The notes under the pieces were generated by a model, which was given only the letters and a program-made list of their open reading frames with translations, did not search any database and had not been told where the DNA came from. The position numbers and the translations under genes were made by a program. From NCBI GenBank assembly GCA_039680605.1, contig JBDKTA010000034.1, forward strand, positions 89,413 through 153,412: a stretch of 64,000 nucleotides of DNA, in the 5' to 3' direction. Positions 1 through 8,028 of the stretch are shown in pieces; the stretch's first letter is position 1, and every line of letters starts with the position of its first letter. The DNA comes from Planctomycetaceae bacterium (lineage in GTDB: Bacteria > Planctomycetota > Phycisphaerae > SM23-33).

Positions 1-1234
1 GCACCGCGACCTCCTGCCCGCTGGCGACGGTGAACGTCACGTCCTGCAGAACGGGCTGGTCTTTCTGGTACCCAAACGTGACATTCCGAAACTCGACGCG
101 CCCCGTCGCCTTGGGCAGCGGCAGCGGCCGCGGCGGGCTGGCGATCTCAAGCGGCACGTCGAGCACTTCAAAGACCCGCTTGGCGCTGATGAGGCTCTGC
201 TGAAGGCTGTTGGTGACCGTAGCCAGCGCCTGCACCTGCCCGCTGACCTGCTGAAGCAGCCCGGCGAAGACCACCATGCCCGTCCCCAGCGCCAGACGCC
301 CCTGAATCACCAGGTAGCCGCCAAAGCCCAGCAGCACCGCCAGGTTCAGCATCGACAGAAGCCCGATAGCCGGCGGGTATGTCGTGACGCGCCAGAAGAT
401 CCACTTCTTCTGCAGCAGCACGTGCTTCTGCTTGCGGGCGAACGTGGCCTTCTCCTGTTCCTGAAGGGCGAACCCTTTGATCACGTGGGCGCCCTGGACG
501 TTTTCAGACACGTCCAGCACCAGGTCGTCGAACAGTTCCCGCTCGCGATGATACGCCGGCTGAACCAGCTTCGAGAACCGCCGCGCCAGCAGGTAGATCA
601 GGGGCGTGGTGGCCAGGCAGGCGGCCGTCAGCAGCGGCTGGAGGCGCACCATGTAGACCAGGTACACGGCCATCGACACGGCCAGGATCAACACCTGCAT
701 CACGACGCCGTCGATGAACAGCCGCACGTTCTGCACGTCGCCGGTGACGCGGTTGATCAGCGACCCGGTGCTGTTGGCCTGGAAGAACCGAAGACCCAGG
801 CGCTGGAGCTTGTCATAGACCGCCGCCCGCAGGTCGGGCACGACTTTGCCCTGGAGCAGTTGGGCCATCGCGATGCCGTACCAGCCCGTCAGGAACCCCC
901 GCAGCAGCGCCAGCACCAGCACTCCACCGGCGATCAGCGATATCTGCAGCAGCGGCGACCAGGTCTGCGGGGGAGAGATGTCCATCGGCCAATGCGGGGG
1001 CGCTACCGTCGCCGGCGTGATGGAGTGGCGCAGAACGTCGATCCCCAGCCCGCCCAGGCCCAGCCCCGACAGCCCCATCAGCAGCAGCAGAAACTGCAGG
1101 GCCAGCACCTTGATGCACCCGCCGCGATAGCGCCAGGTCAATTCCAGAAGGCGCACAACAACCCGCCCGTCGTGGGACGAGCCTGAATCAGGCTCCTCGC
1201 TCTGCTCTGTCGTGGCCGATGCCGTGGAAGCCAC
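1..1234 (-). CDS. ABC exporter, fused membrane and ATPase domains (3' end outside window)
   Basis: MsbA/lipid-A-exporter-type half transporter; about 411 residues are visible and the rest of the ATPase domain runs off the left edge. A hydrophilic N-terminus of about 30 residues is followed by hydrophobic helices (around residues 36-58 and 90-115) and the usual type-IV exporter sequence with LGLRFFQANSTGSLINRVTG. The ATPase domain starts with VEFRNVTFGYQKDQPVLQDV; Walker A lies outside. I chose the GTG at 1234 because GAGG sits 8 nt upstream and a TGA precedes it in frame near 1297; no ATG is available. Substrate cannot be deduced; lipid or peptide export from the inner membrane is typical of the family. 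Confidence 0.85.
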   Translation of the reverse strand, partial: MASTASATTEQSEEPDSGSSHDGRVVVRLLELTWRYRGGCIKVLALQFLLLLMGLSGLGLGGLGIDVLRHSITPATVAPPHWPMDISPPQTWSPLLQISLIAGGVLVLALLRGFLTGWYGIAMAQLLQGKVVPDLRAAVYDKLQRLGLRFFQANSTGSLINRVTGDVQNVRLFIDGVVMQVLILAVSMAVYLVYMVRLQPLLTAACLATTPLIYLLARRFSKLVQPAYHRERELFDDLVLDVSENVQGAHVIKGFALQEQEKATFARKQKHVLLQKKWIFWRVTTYPPAIGLLSMLNLAVLLGFGGYLVIQGRLALGTGMVVFAGLLQQVSGQVQALATVTNSLQQSLISAKRVFEVLDVPLEIASPPRPLPLPKATGRVEFRNVTFGYQKDQPVLQDVTFTVASGQEVAV

Positions 1235-1255
1235 GCCTGAAACCTCTTTTGAATA

Positions 1256-1338
1256 AGTGGTGAGTGGTGAGTTGTGGGTGGTGAGTTGTCAGAAACTCAT
1301 TACTGGACTCACCACTCACCACTCACAACTCACCACTC
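1256..1338. repeat. Imperfect inverted repeat built of GGTGAGT units
   Basis: Left arm repeats GGTGAGT/GGTGAGTT and the right arm repeats ACTCACC, giving a long imperfect hairpin in the gap between the aldolase stop and the exporter start. It may act as terminator for the aldolase transcript; no T-run follows. It is of the same style as other arm-spacer-arm repeats in this window but shares no sequence with them. Confidence 0.6.
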
Positions 1339-1345
1339 GTTAACG

Positions 1346-2395
1346 CTACTTCTTGCAACCGCATTTGCAGCCGCATTTCTTCGTGTAGAAGTCGACCATT
1401 TCTTTGGTCGTCCTGGCCGGGATCTTCCCGGCCTGTCCGGCCTGGCCGAAGGCGATCATGCGCTCGCGGCAGACGACTTCCATCGCATCGCGCGCGGGAG
1501 CCATGTACTTGCGCGGGTCGAACTCGCCGGGGGTCTCGGCGAAGATCTTGCGGATCGCGCCGGTGATGGCCAGGCGGCTGTCGGTGTCGACGTTAATCTT
1601 GCGCACGCCGTGGCGGATGCCCTTCTGGATTTCTTCCAGCGGAACGCCGAAGGTCGGCTTGAGCTGCCCGCCGTACTTGTTGATGATGTCCTGCAGTTCC
1701 TGCGGAACCGACGACGACCCGTGCATCACCAGGTGCGTGTTGGGCAGGCGGCGGTGGATCTCCTCGATCAGCGACATCTTGAGCACTTCGCCTGTGGGCT
1801 TCTTCTTGAACTTGTACGCGCCGTGGCTGGTGCCGATGGCCACCGCCAGGGCGTCCACGCACGTGTCGCCCACGAACTTCTCGGCCTGCGCCGGGTCGGT
1901 CAGGTGCTGCTGGGCTTCCTCTTCGCTCAGGCCGGCGCCATGTCCGTCCTCGATGCCGCCCAGGGCGCCGATCTCGCCCTCGACGCTGACGCCGACTTTG
2001 TGCGCCGCGTCCACAACCTGGCGGGTCACCTGCACGTTGTACTCGTACGTGCTGGGCGCCTTGCCGTCGGCCTGCAGCGACCCGTCCATCATCACCGACG
2101 TGAACCCGTTCTCGATGGCCGAGAAGCAAGTCTGGGGCTTGTCGCCATGGTCGAGGTGCAGGCAGATCGGCAGCGTCGGGTTGAGCTCGACAGCCGCCAG
2201 CATCAGGTGCCTCAGATACGCGTCGTTGGTGTAGCTGCGTGCGCCGCGGGAGGCCTGGATGATCACCGGCGAATCGGTCGCCTTGGCGGCAGACATGATC
2301 GCCTGGATCTGTTCCATGTTGTTGACGTTCAGGGCAGCGACGCCATAACCGTTTTCGGCAGCGTGATCGAGCAGCACTCTCATCGGTACCAGCAT
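1346..2395 (-). CDS. fba: Class II fructose-1,6-bisphosphate aldolase
   Basis: Cytosolic zinc aldolase that reversibly cleaves fructose-1,6-bisphosphate to DHAP and glyceraldehyde-3-phosphate. 349 residues, a normal length. Visible landmarks: HLDHGDK (80-86, metal and catalytic residues), VSVEGEIGALGG (137-147), GTSHGAY with His191, VMHGSSS with His225, and INVDTDSR (267-274). The start ATG has AGGAGAGAGG just upstream. The C-terminus is odd: it ends in an added Lys/Cys-rich tail, KKCGCKCGCKK, not part of the enzyme core. Together with the PPi-dependent phosphofructokinase at 56.6-57.8 kb it gives a fully reversible upper glycolysis. Confidence 0.96.
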   Translation of the reverse strand: MLVPMRVLLDHAAENGYGVAALNVNNMEQIQAIMSAAKATDSPVIIQASRGARSYTNDAYLRHLMLAAVELNPTLPICLHLDHGDKPQTCFSAIENGFTSVMMDGSLQADGKAPSTYEYNVQVTRQVVDAAHKVGVSVEGEIGALGGIEDGHGAGLSEEEAQQHLTDPAQAEKFVGDTCVDALAVAIGTSHGAYKFKKKPTGEVLKMSLIEEIHRRLPNTHLVMHGSSSVPQELQDIINKYGGQLKPTFGVPLEEIQKGIRHGVRKINVDTDSRLAITGAIRKIFAETPGEFDPRKYMAPARDAMEVVCRERMIAFGQAGQAGKIPARTTKEMVDFYTKKCGCKCGCKK

Positions 2396-2711
2396 GTTGA
2401 CCTCTCTCCTGAAGTTCTCTAGGGTGGTGACTTCACCATCCGCCGCGGGGCGGGGAATGTGGGATTATAAGGACCGCCGCCCACAGATGGAATAGTTTTC
2501 CCGCCCGGGACCGGAGAGAGCGGGATTACGGGATTAGAAACGGATTAAGAGGATTGGGGAAAGACGCTGAAACAGACGTTAGCGGTCGGCCGGGTGGCAT
2601 GACATAGAATTATTTGCCGGCTGACGGCGGTCGTCAGCGGAAAGTCATCTGGGAGATGTCAGTACAATACTAGAAGAGATACTGAGATACCGCAAGAGGA
2701 GAACCACATCT
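2396..2711. other. Intergenic region, no gene seen
   Basis: 316 bases between divergent genes. It contains short GGATTA-type iterations near 2520-2560 and a TACAAT (2663-2668) that could be a -10 for the VOC gene, but no convincing -35. No coding or RNA gene signal was found. Confidence 0.5.
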
Positions 2712-3182
2712 ATGCCAGACATCATCATCTTTCTCACATACAATGACCGGGCCGAAGATGCAGCACGATTCTACACGTCAATCTTCCCGGACTCGCGCAT
2801 TACGAGGGTGACACACTATCCGGATATCGAAGGATTACCGCCCGCAGGCAGCGTGATGACGGTGGAATTCGAGTTGATGGGTCGGCCGTTCGTCGCGCTC
2901 AATGGGGGGCCGCAGTTTTCGTTCAGTCAGGGTGTCTCCATCTCGGTGCAGTGCGACACACAACAGGAAGTGGATGAGTACTGGGCGAAATTGGCTCAAG
3001 ACGGTCAGGAAGTCGCATGCGGCTGGTTGACCGACAAGTTCGGGGTGTCATGGCAAATCGATCCGAGACTGCTGATGGAAATGACCGCTGACCCTGACCC
3101 GGACAAGGCAACAAAAGCGATGCAGGCGATGATGAAGATGGTGAAAATCGACAGCGAAAGGTTGCGCAAGGCATGGGAATGA
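2712..3182 (+). CDS. VOC-superfamily protein, PhnB / 3-demethylubiquinone methyltransferase-like
   Basis: 156 residues with the PhnB-type glyoxalase fold: LTYNDRAEDAARFYTSIFP at the N-terminus, a GSVMTVEFELMGRPFVALNGG strand pair, and the closing GVSWQIDPRLL motif typical of this subgroup. Members occur widely as stand-alone proteins of unknown substrate; the old methyltransferase name is historical. The ATG is supported by AGGAGA 9 nt upstream. No operon partner; the downstream gene is 243 nt away. The C-terminal KATKAMQAMMKMVKID segment, also seen in relatives, suggests subunit packing. Confidence 0.85.
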   Translation: MPDIIIFLTYNDRAEDAARFYTSIFPDSRITRVTHYPDIEGLPPAGSVMTVEFELMGRPFVALNGGPQFSFSQGVSISVQCDTQQEVDEYWAKLAQDGQEVACGWLTDKFGVSWQIDPRLLMEMTADPDPDKATKAMQAMMKMVKIDSERLRKAWE

Positions 3183-3425
3183 GTTCGCGCACTCGGACTG
3201 TCGCCCTGGGACCGATAGCTATCCCAAACGCGCCCCGCCCCAGACGGTGAGGGTGAGCATGCATGGTCAAGCCAGCAGCGTGGATTCCCGGTGACACCAC
3301 CATATAGGTTCTTGGTTGCGATAGCCGCGGCTGTGACTTTGCGGAGAACTTCGCCAACCGTGCTACTGGCCGTCATCGAAATCCAGTATATTGGCCGCAC
3401 GAAATTCAGTACGACAGGAGAAACC

Positions 3426-4064
3426 ATGCGATACAGCGAAGTCTTCGACATCACCGCCGCGATGCGGCCGGGGATGCCTGTCTGGCCGGGCGACAAGGGC
3501 TTCGTCTTCCAGTGGTGCGGGCGGATCGAACAGGGGGCGATCGCCAACAGCTCGCGTTTGACGCTGGGCGTGCATACCGGCACGCACTTGGATGCACCCA
3601 ACCACTTTATCGATAAAGGCGATAACCTCGACGCCTTCGGGCCCGAGCGGTTCGTGCTCGAGGCCTGCCTGGTCGACTGCGGAAACGTACAGGTCGTCAC
3701 GGCGGAGCACGTCGCGGCCGCCGACGCTGCCGCTGGCGAGGCCGTCATCTTCAAAACCGCCAACACCGCACGGCGGCTGCTGGACAAGCAGGAGTTCACC
3801 AAGGATTACGCCTATGTCAGCGGCGAGGCGGCCCGCGCGTGCGTAGATCGCGGCTTTTCGCTGGTCGGCGTGGACTACCTCAGCACGGACATGTTCGAGG
3901 CCCCGGGATACCCGGCCCACATGGCGATGCTCGGGACGGGAATCATCCTGCTGGAGGGGCTCGTACTCAACGACGTGCCGCCGGGTCGCTACACGCTGAT
4001 CGCCCTGCCGCTGAAGATCCGCGGCGCCGAGGCCTCCCCCGTGCGGGCGGTGCTGCTGCGATAA
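3426..4064 (+). CDS. Cyclase-family metal-dependent hydrolase (KynB/arylformamidase-like)
   Basis: 212 residues. The signature HTGTHLDAPNHF (HxGTHxDxPxHF) near residues 57-68 is the metal-binding motif of the cyclase/arylformamidase superfamily; VGVDYLSTD and the final LPLKIRGAEASPVRAVLL are also typical. Substrate is unknown: family members hydrolyse N-formylkynurenine, isatin or other amides/lactams, and no tryptophan-catabolic gene is nearby. I chose the ATG at 3426 because AGGAGAAACC lies directly upstream; an extension back to 3291 would add a poorly conserved stretch. Monocistronic, followed by an inverted repeat. Confidence 0.88.
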   Translation: MRYSEVFDITAAMRPGMPVWPGDKGFVFQWCGRIEQGAIANSSRLTLGVHTGTHLDAPNHFIDKGDNLDAFGPERFVLEACLVDCGNVQVVTAEHVAAADAAAGEAVIFKTANTARRLLDKQEFTKDYAYVSGEAARACVDRGFSLVGVDYLSTDMFEAPGYPAHMAMLGTGIILLEGLVLNDVPPGRYTLIALPLKIRGAEASPVRAVLLR

Positions 4065-4098
4065 GCCAGATCATCGTGCGCTTGGCCAGGACAAATAA

Positions 4099-4180
4099 GC
4101 CGCAGAGGTCGCTGAGGACGCTGAGGATGTTAGGAGGTAAAACAAACTCTTCCCTCTGCGACCTCAGCGACCTCAGCGGC
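4099..4180. repeat. Long inverted repeat, CGCAGAGG/CCTCTGCG family
   Basis: Arms at 4099-4126 and 4153-4180, about 28 bp each with few mismatches, in the gap between convergent genes. The arms are made of iterated gcagagg/gctgagg heptad-like units. Related palindromes occur at 56409-56580 and 59396-59485. It could serve as a bidirectional terminator for the convergent cyclase and aldo-keto reductase genes. Confidence 0.75.
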
Positions 4181-4228
4181 TCATATCATCCCTAAGAAAC
4201 TCCGCCGACAACATTGATGGTCTGCGGC

Positions 4229-5110
4229 CTACGGATTCCACCAACAGGTGCCTTTGCCGGCCACCGCCTCGGCGGCCCGGGCGGCGATGGCGGCCGATTC
4301 GTCCGCCGACAGCGGCGTGAATGAAGCCGCCGCTTCGAAGGCGGCGTCCTGTTCGGCCGGCGTGCTCATGCCCAACAAGGCCACGTCCGGGTCGAGTGTG
4401 AGCGTGTAGTGCAGGCACTGCGTCACGCTCAGGCGGGGCAGTCCGCCGGCGCTGCCGGCTGCCAGCGGTCTGCCGTACCCGCTGGTGTCGCCCAGGAGCA
4501 TGCCCGCGCCGAAGACCTTGAAGCCGATCGTGGCCACGCCCGCGGCGCGGGCCTGCGGGAGAATCTCCTGTCGGTATCGCGCATCGGCGAAGGGCCCCAG
4601 CGCGAACATGACCGCATCGCAGCGCCCGGACTCTATCGCCATGCTCAGCACATCGGGATGATGGCTGGAAATCCCGGCGAAGCGGCACTTGCCCTGGCTG
4701 ATGCACTGGGCGAGCTGGTCGAACCCGCCGCCGGGGGCCGCGATCCGCTGCCAGTCCTGCACGCGAGACACCCCGTGAAAGAGCAGCAGGTCCACGCTGT
4801 CCAGGCCCAGCCGCTCGAGGCTGCCCTCGACCTGCGGGGCCACGCTCTGATCGAGCTGATCGATCTTGGTGATGACGAACATCCCCTCGCGCCGACCGGC
4901 CAGGGCGGCCCCCACCGCTTCTTCGCTGTAGCCGTCCTCATACGCCGGGGCGGTGTCGATGACGTTGAGCCCGGCGTCCATGGCCCGGCGCAGCGTGTCG
5001 GCGCATTGCTGGATCGACAGGCTCCGATCGGCCAGGTCGCCGATGCCAAGCCCAGTGGCCATGAAGCCCGTGCGCCCCAAGGCGCGTCGCGATGTGAAGA
5101 GTCGGTTCAT
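4229..5110 (-). CDS. Aldo/keto reductase
   Basis: About 293 residues of an NAD(P)H-dependent aldo-keto reductase. Catalytic residues are visible: DTAPAYEDG (Asp and Tyr), FVITKIDQ (Lys) and LLLFHGV (His). The chain ends in GKGTCWWNP. Substrate is not deducible. The ATG at 5110 begins MNRLFTSRRALGRTG, the normal start for the fold; an in-frame GTG at 5146 would add 12 residues and neither start has a strong ribosome-binding site. Close relatives are common in planctomycetes and other sugar-degrading bacteria. Confidence 0.88.
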   Translation of the reverse strand: MNRLFTSRRALGRTGFMATGLGIGDLADRSLSIQQCADTLRRAMDAGLNVIDTAPAYEDGYSEEAVGAALAGRREGMFVITKIDQLDQSVAPQVEGSLERLGLDSVDLLLFHGVSRVQDWQRIAAPGGGFDQLAQCISQGKCRFAGISSHHPDVLSMAIESGRCDAVMFALGPFADARYRQEILPQARAAGVATIGFKVFGAGMLLGDTSGYGRPLAAGSAGGLPRLSVTQCLHYTLTLDPDVALLGMSTPAEQDAAFEAAASFTPLSADESAAIAARAAEAVAGKGTCWWNP

Positions 5111-5182
5111 GACCGGGCATTCTAGACGACGCGCGGCATTCCGCACAACCGCCTGCTGGACATGGGACCGCCCATCTGATAT

Positions 5183-5251
5183 TTAGCGGTCGAGCTTGCT
5201 CGACGCGGTTGTTTAATTCACGAAACCACGTCGAGCAAGCTCGACCGCTAA
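5183..5251. repeat. Near-perfect inverted repeat, GCGGTCGAGCTTGCTCGAC family
   Basis: Two 28-bp arms (5183-5210 and 5224-5251) that differ at one position, with a 13-nt loop. Each arm is itself palindromic around GAGCTTGCTC. It lies between divergent genes and just before the ribosome-binding site of the GH36 gene. A single arm of the same sequence recurs at 49117-49145, again just upstream of a glycosidase gene. Confidence 0.85.
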
Positions 5252-5267
5252 CGAGAACGGAGCGAAC

Positions 5268-7010
5268 ATGACCTCATCGGAGTTTCTGAAGTCCTCACCG
5301 AAGATCGTGCTGGCGGATGGTCGCGACGGCGCGGCGGCGGGCCTGCGCGTCGAGGGCGTATGGCAGGGCGATCTATGGCGTGGACGGTTGATCAACGCCG
5401 GCGGCAAGCCGCAAGCGATCAAGGAGATCGTGCTCTTTGGCGGGCAGTTGCCCGTGCCGCCGGAAACGGCGTTCTACGGCGAAGGCTATCAGAAGCTCAG
5501 CCAGTATAGCGGCACGATCGCCTTGCCCAAGTGCATCGGCGGGTACACCGACAAGGACCACTACAAGCTCCCGCAGACTCCGGGCGCGTTCACCGTCTAC
5601 AGCCTCCTGCTGCTTGGTCCGGCCCAGGGACGATACATTCTGGCGGCGTTCACCTCCTGCCGGCGATTCAGCGGGGAGTTCCGCCTGTGGCCCGACGGGC
5701 GCGCCGAGATCGTGCTGGCCGCAGAGGGGATTGTCATCGAATCGGGCGAGGCGTGGGAGCTGGAAGAGTTCTTCGTGCAGGAAGGTCCTGATCGCGAGGC
5801 GCTGCTGGCGGCCGCGGGCGAGCAGATCGCCCGCAACCATCCCCCGCTGCCCTTCGCGCCGGTGCCGACGGGCTGGTGCTCGTGGTACTACTACGGCCCC
5901 AATATCACCGAGGCCGACATCCGCGAGAACCTCGACGCGATGACCGCCCGTATCCCGCAGCTCAAGTATGTGCAGATCGACGACGGCTACCAGACGCACA
6001 TGGGCGACTGGCTGACACCGGCGCCGGGCTTCGGCGATGCGCTGCTGCCGCTGCTGGGCGAGATCCGCCGCCGCGGGCTCGAGCCTGCCATCTGGGTGGG
6101 GCCGTTCATCGCCTCCGAGGCCTCCGAGCTCTTCCGCACGCACCCGGAATATTTCGTTCAGGACGCCGCAGGCAAGCCGCTGAGGTCGGACACGATCTCC
6201 TTCGGCGGCTGGCGCGATGCGCCGTGGTACATGCTCGACGGGACGCACCCCGGCGCGCAGGCGTACCTCGAGCGCGTCTTCCGCACGATGCGACGCGAGT
6301 GGGGCTGCACGTACTTCAAGCTCGACGCCAACTCCTGGGGCGCGATCCCCGGCGGCGTCCACCACGACCGCAAGGCCACCAGCATCGAGGCCTACCGCCG
6401 CGGGATGGCCGCCGTTCTGCGCGGGGCCGAGGATGCCTTCGTGCTTGGCTGCAACGCCCCGATGTGGGGCTCGCTGGGCCTGGTGCATGGGATGCGCGTC
6501 ACCAACGACATCGGCCGTTCGTGGGGCAGCTTCAAGGCCATCGCCACCGAGTTGTTCCACCGCAACTGGCAGCACGGGCGGCTGTGGATCAACGACCCGG
6601 ACTGCGTCGTGCTGGAGAACACGCCTGGCGCGACGGCCACGGCGGACGAGTACCGCTTCCACATGACGATGATCTACGCCTGTGCGGGGATGGTGCTCTC
6701 TGGCGACAAGCTGTCGATCCTGTCGCAGGAGAGCATCGCGATTCTCAAGAAGCTGGTCCCCCCGCCGCCGGCGGCCGCCACGTTCGAAGACGCAACCTTC
6801 CGCCTGGGCGTCATCGACCTGCCCGACAAACGCATGGCCTGCCTGTTCAACTGGACGGACGAGCCGATCACGATCGACGTGCCCCTGCCCCGCGCGGCGA
6901 AGCTCCGCGATTTCTGGACGGGCGAGGATCTTGGCCGGCACGGCGGCAGCTACCGATCAGAGGCAATTGCGCCGCACGGGGCACAGCTTGTTGAATGTAT
7001 GTGGACTTAG
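5268..7010 (+). CDS. GH36-family alpha-galactosidase-like glycosidase
   Basis: 580 residues, no signal peptide, so cytoplasmic. Order: beta-sandwich N-domain (about 1-195), (beta/alpha)8 barrel (about 200-490) and a C-terminal beta domain. The barrel begins TGWCSWYYYG; YVQIDDGYQ follows. The nucleophile is predicted as Asp353 in YFKLDANSW and the acid/base as Asp414 in RVTNDIGRSW, matching the melibiase/GH36 pattern. Short GH36/GH31-like enzymes of this kind act on alpha-galactosides, but the exact substrate is unproven. GGAGCGAAC precedes the ATG. A beta-propeller glycosidase is convergent downstream. Confidence 0.88.
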   Translation: MTSSEFLKSSPKIVLADGRDGAAAGLRVEGVWQGDLWRGRLINAGGKPQAIKEIVLFGGQLPVPPETAFYGEGYQKLSQYSGTIALPKCIGGYTDKDHYKLPQTPGAFTVYSLLLLGPAQGRYILAAFTSCRRFSGEFRLWPDGRAEIVLAAEGIVIESGEAWELEEFFVQEGPDREALLAAAGEQIARNHPPLPFAPVPTGWCSWYYYGPNITEADIRENLDAMTARIPQLKYVQIDDGYQTHMGDWLTPAPGFGDALLPLLGEIRRRGLEPAIWVGPFIASEASELFRTHPEYFVQDAAGKPLRSDTISFGGWRDAPWYMLDGTHPGAQAYLERVFRTMRREWGCTYFKLDANSWGAIPGGVHHDRKATSIEAYRRGMAAVLRGAEDAFVLGCNAPMWGSLGLVHGMRVTNDIGRSWGSFKAIATELFHRNWQHGRLWINDPDCVVLENTPGATATADEYRFHMTMIYACAGMVLSGDKLSILSQESIAILKKLVPPPPAAATFEDATFRLGVIDLPDKRMACLFNWTDEPITIDVPLPRAAKLRDFWTGEDLGRHGGSYRSEAIAPHGAQLVECMWT

Positions 7011-7086
7011 TGGACTGGAGTGGACTATGTGGACGGAAGCGACCTTATAGGTCCACAAAGTCCACAACGTCCACCCCGTCCACAAC
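7000..7086. repeat. Imperfect inverted repeat of GTGGAC/GTCCAC units
   Basis: The left arm contains four GTGGACt-type units and overlaps the GH36 stop codon (7008-7010); the right arm contains four GTCCAC units ending just before the stop of the convergent glycosidase. It is a probable two-way terminator hairpin. The left arm supplies the last codons of the GH36 protein. Confidence 0.7.
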
Positions 7087-7088
7087 CG

Positions 7089-7967
7089 CTAACTGAACCA
7101 CCCGCGCAGGAAGTCCGCCTCGGTCCCCTCGTACACCGCCTCAGCCAGGTGCTCGATGCCTTCCTGGTTGCCCCAGGAATAATTGATGATCGTACGCCCG
7201 CGGAACTCGACGAAGTCGATGTCCGAATTATTGAGGTTCTTCGCCGTCGCAACGCGCTCGTGCAGGCTCTTGGGCAGGCGCGGATTGATGATCTTGCGGT
7301 CTTCGTCCGAGGCCACCAGAACCGGATTGTGCGGGCTCTTCTCCCAGTGCGCCAGGTCGCGCGAGCGAACGACATACTGCTCGTACCCGCCGCCGATCGA
7401 TTCGAGATAGAAGTTGTAGTACCACCCGTCGAGATACCGCAGGCAGTGCGGGGCCGTGTAGCGGTCGGGCTCGTAGCGGCACTCGTTGCTGGTCAGGTCC
7501 CAGCGCTTCAGGTCCGTCGACGTCGCGAAGCGGGCGGTGAAGGGCACGCCGCAGATGTCCTTGGGTTTGTTGATCTCGAACATCAGCACGTAATAGCCCG
7601 GGCCGCGGCACAGCGAGGTGTTGAAGATTCCGTAGCCCGAAAGGTTCAGGGCGTTCCACGTCTGCCAGGTCTTCATGTCGCGCGAGGTGAAGATATCGAC
7701 GCGCTCGCCGTCCCAGATGTTCGTGCCGGTGACGATCAGCAGGTCGCCCTCGGCCCACACGTTGCCCAGATGATATCCCCGGGCGAAGGGCTCGCTCGGG
7801 GCTCCGCTGTCGTGCTCGACAAAACGGAAGTACGAATCGCCGGTGGCGTTGTCCCAGTAATTCGGGCGCACGTACTCGAAGCGGTAGAGCGCGTCCTTCC
7901 ATACGACCGGCCGCACTTCCACCATGTCGCAGTCCACCGTGCCGAGCTTGATAATCCGCGGTTTCAT
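7089..7967 (-). CDS. Five-bladed beta-propeller glycosidase (GH43/GH117/GH130-like fold)
   Basis: 292 residues, no signal peptide. The chain shows repeated beta-propeller blades: FTSRDMKTWQTW and ATSTDLKRWDL are the typical 'S.D...W' blade motifs of GH43/GH32-type enzymes; a third is VVRSRDLAHWEKS. NNSDIDFVEFRGRTIINY near the C-terminus carries a conserved acidic cluster. I cannot assign it to one GH family. It is convergent with the GH36 gene and probably degrades part of the same glycans. AGGAGCAGGCA precedes the ATG. Confidence 0.75.
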   Translation of the reverse strand: MKPRIIKLGTVDCDMVEVRPVVWKDALYRFEYVRPNYWDNATGDSYFRFVEHDSGAPSEPFARGYHLGNVWAEGDLLIVTGTNIWDGERVDIFTSRDMKTWQTWNALNLSGYGIFNTSLCRGPGYYVLMFEINKPKDICGVPFTARFATSTDLKRWDLTSNECRYEPDRYTAPHCLRYLDGWYYNFYLESIGGGYEQYVVRSRDLAHWEKSPHNPVLVASDEDRKIINPRLPKSLHERVATAKNLNNSDIDFVEFRGRTIINYSWGNQEGIEHLAEAVYEGTEADFLRGWFS

Positions 7968-8028
7968 TGCCTGCTCCTGATTAGCAGCAGCATGATACGC
8001 AAACGCCCCGGCAATGCAATGCCGGCGA

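Noticed and set aside
1274..2422. Long plus-strand reading frame opposite the aldolase gene
   Set aside because: It is the antisense of a clear aldolase; GC-rich codon bias keeps it open and the protein has no recognisable motif.
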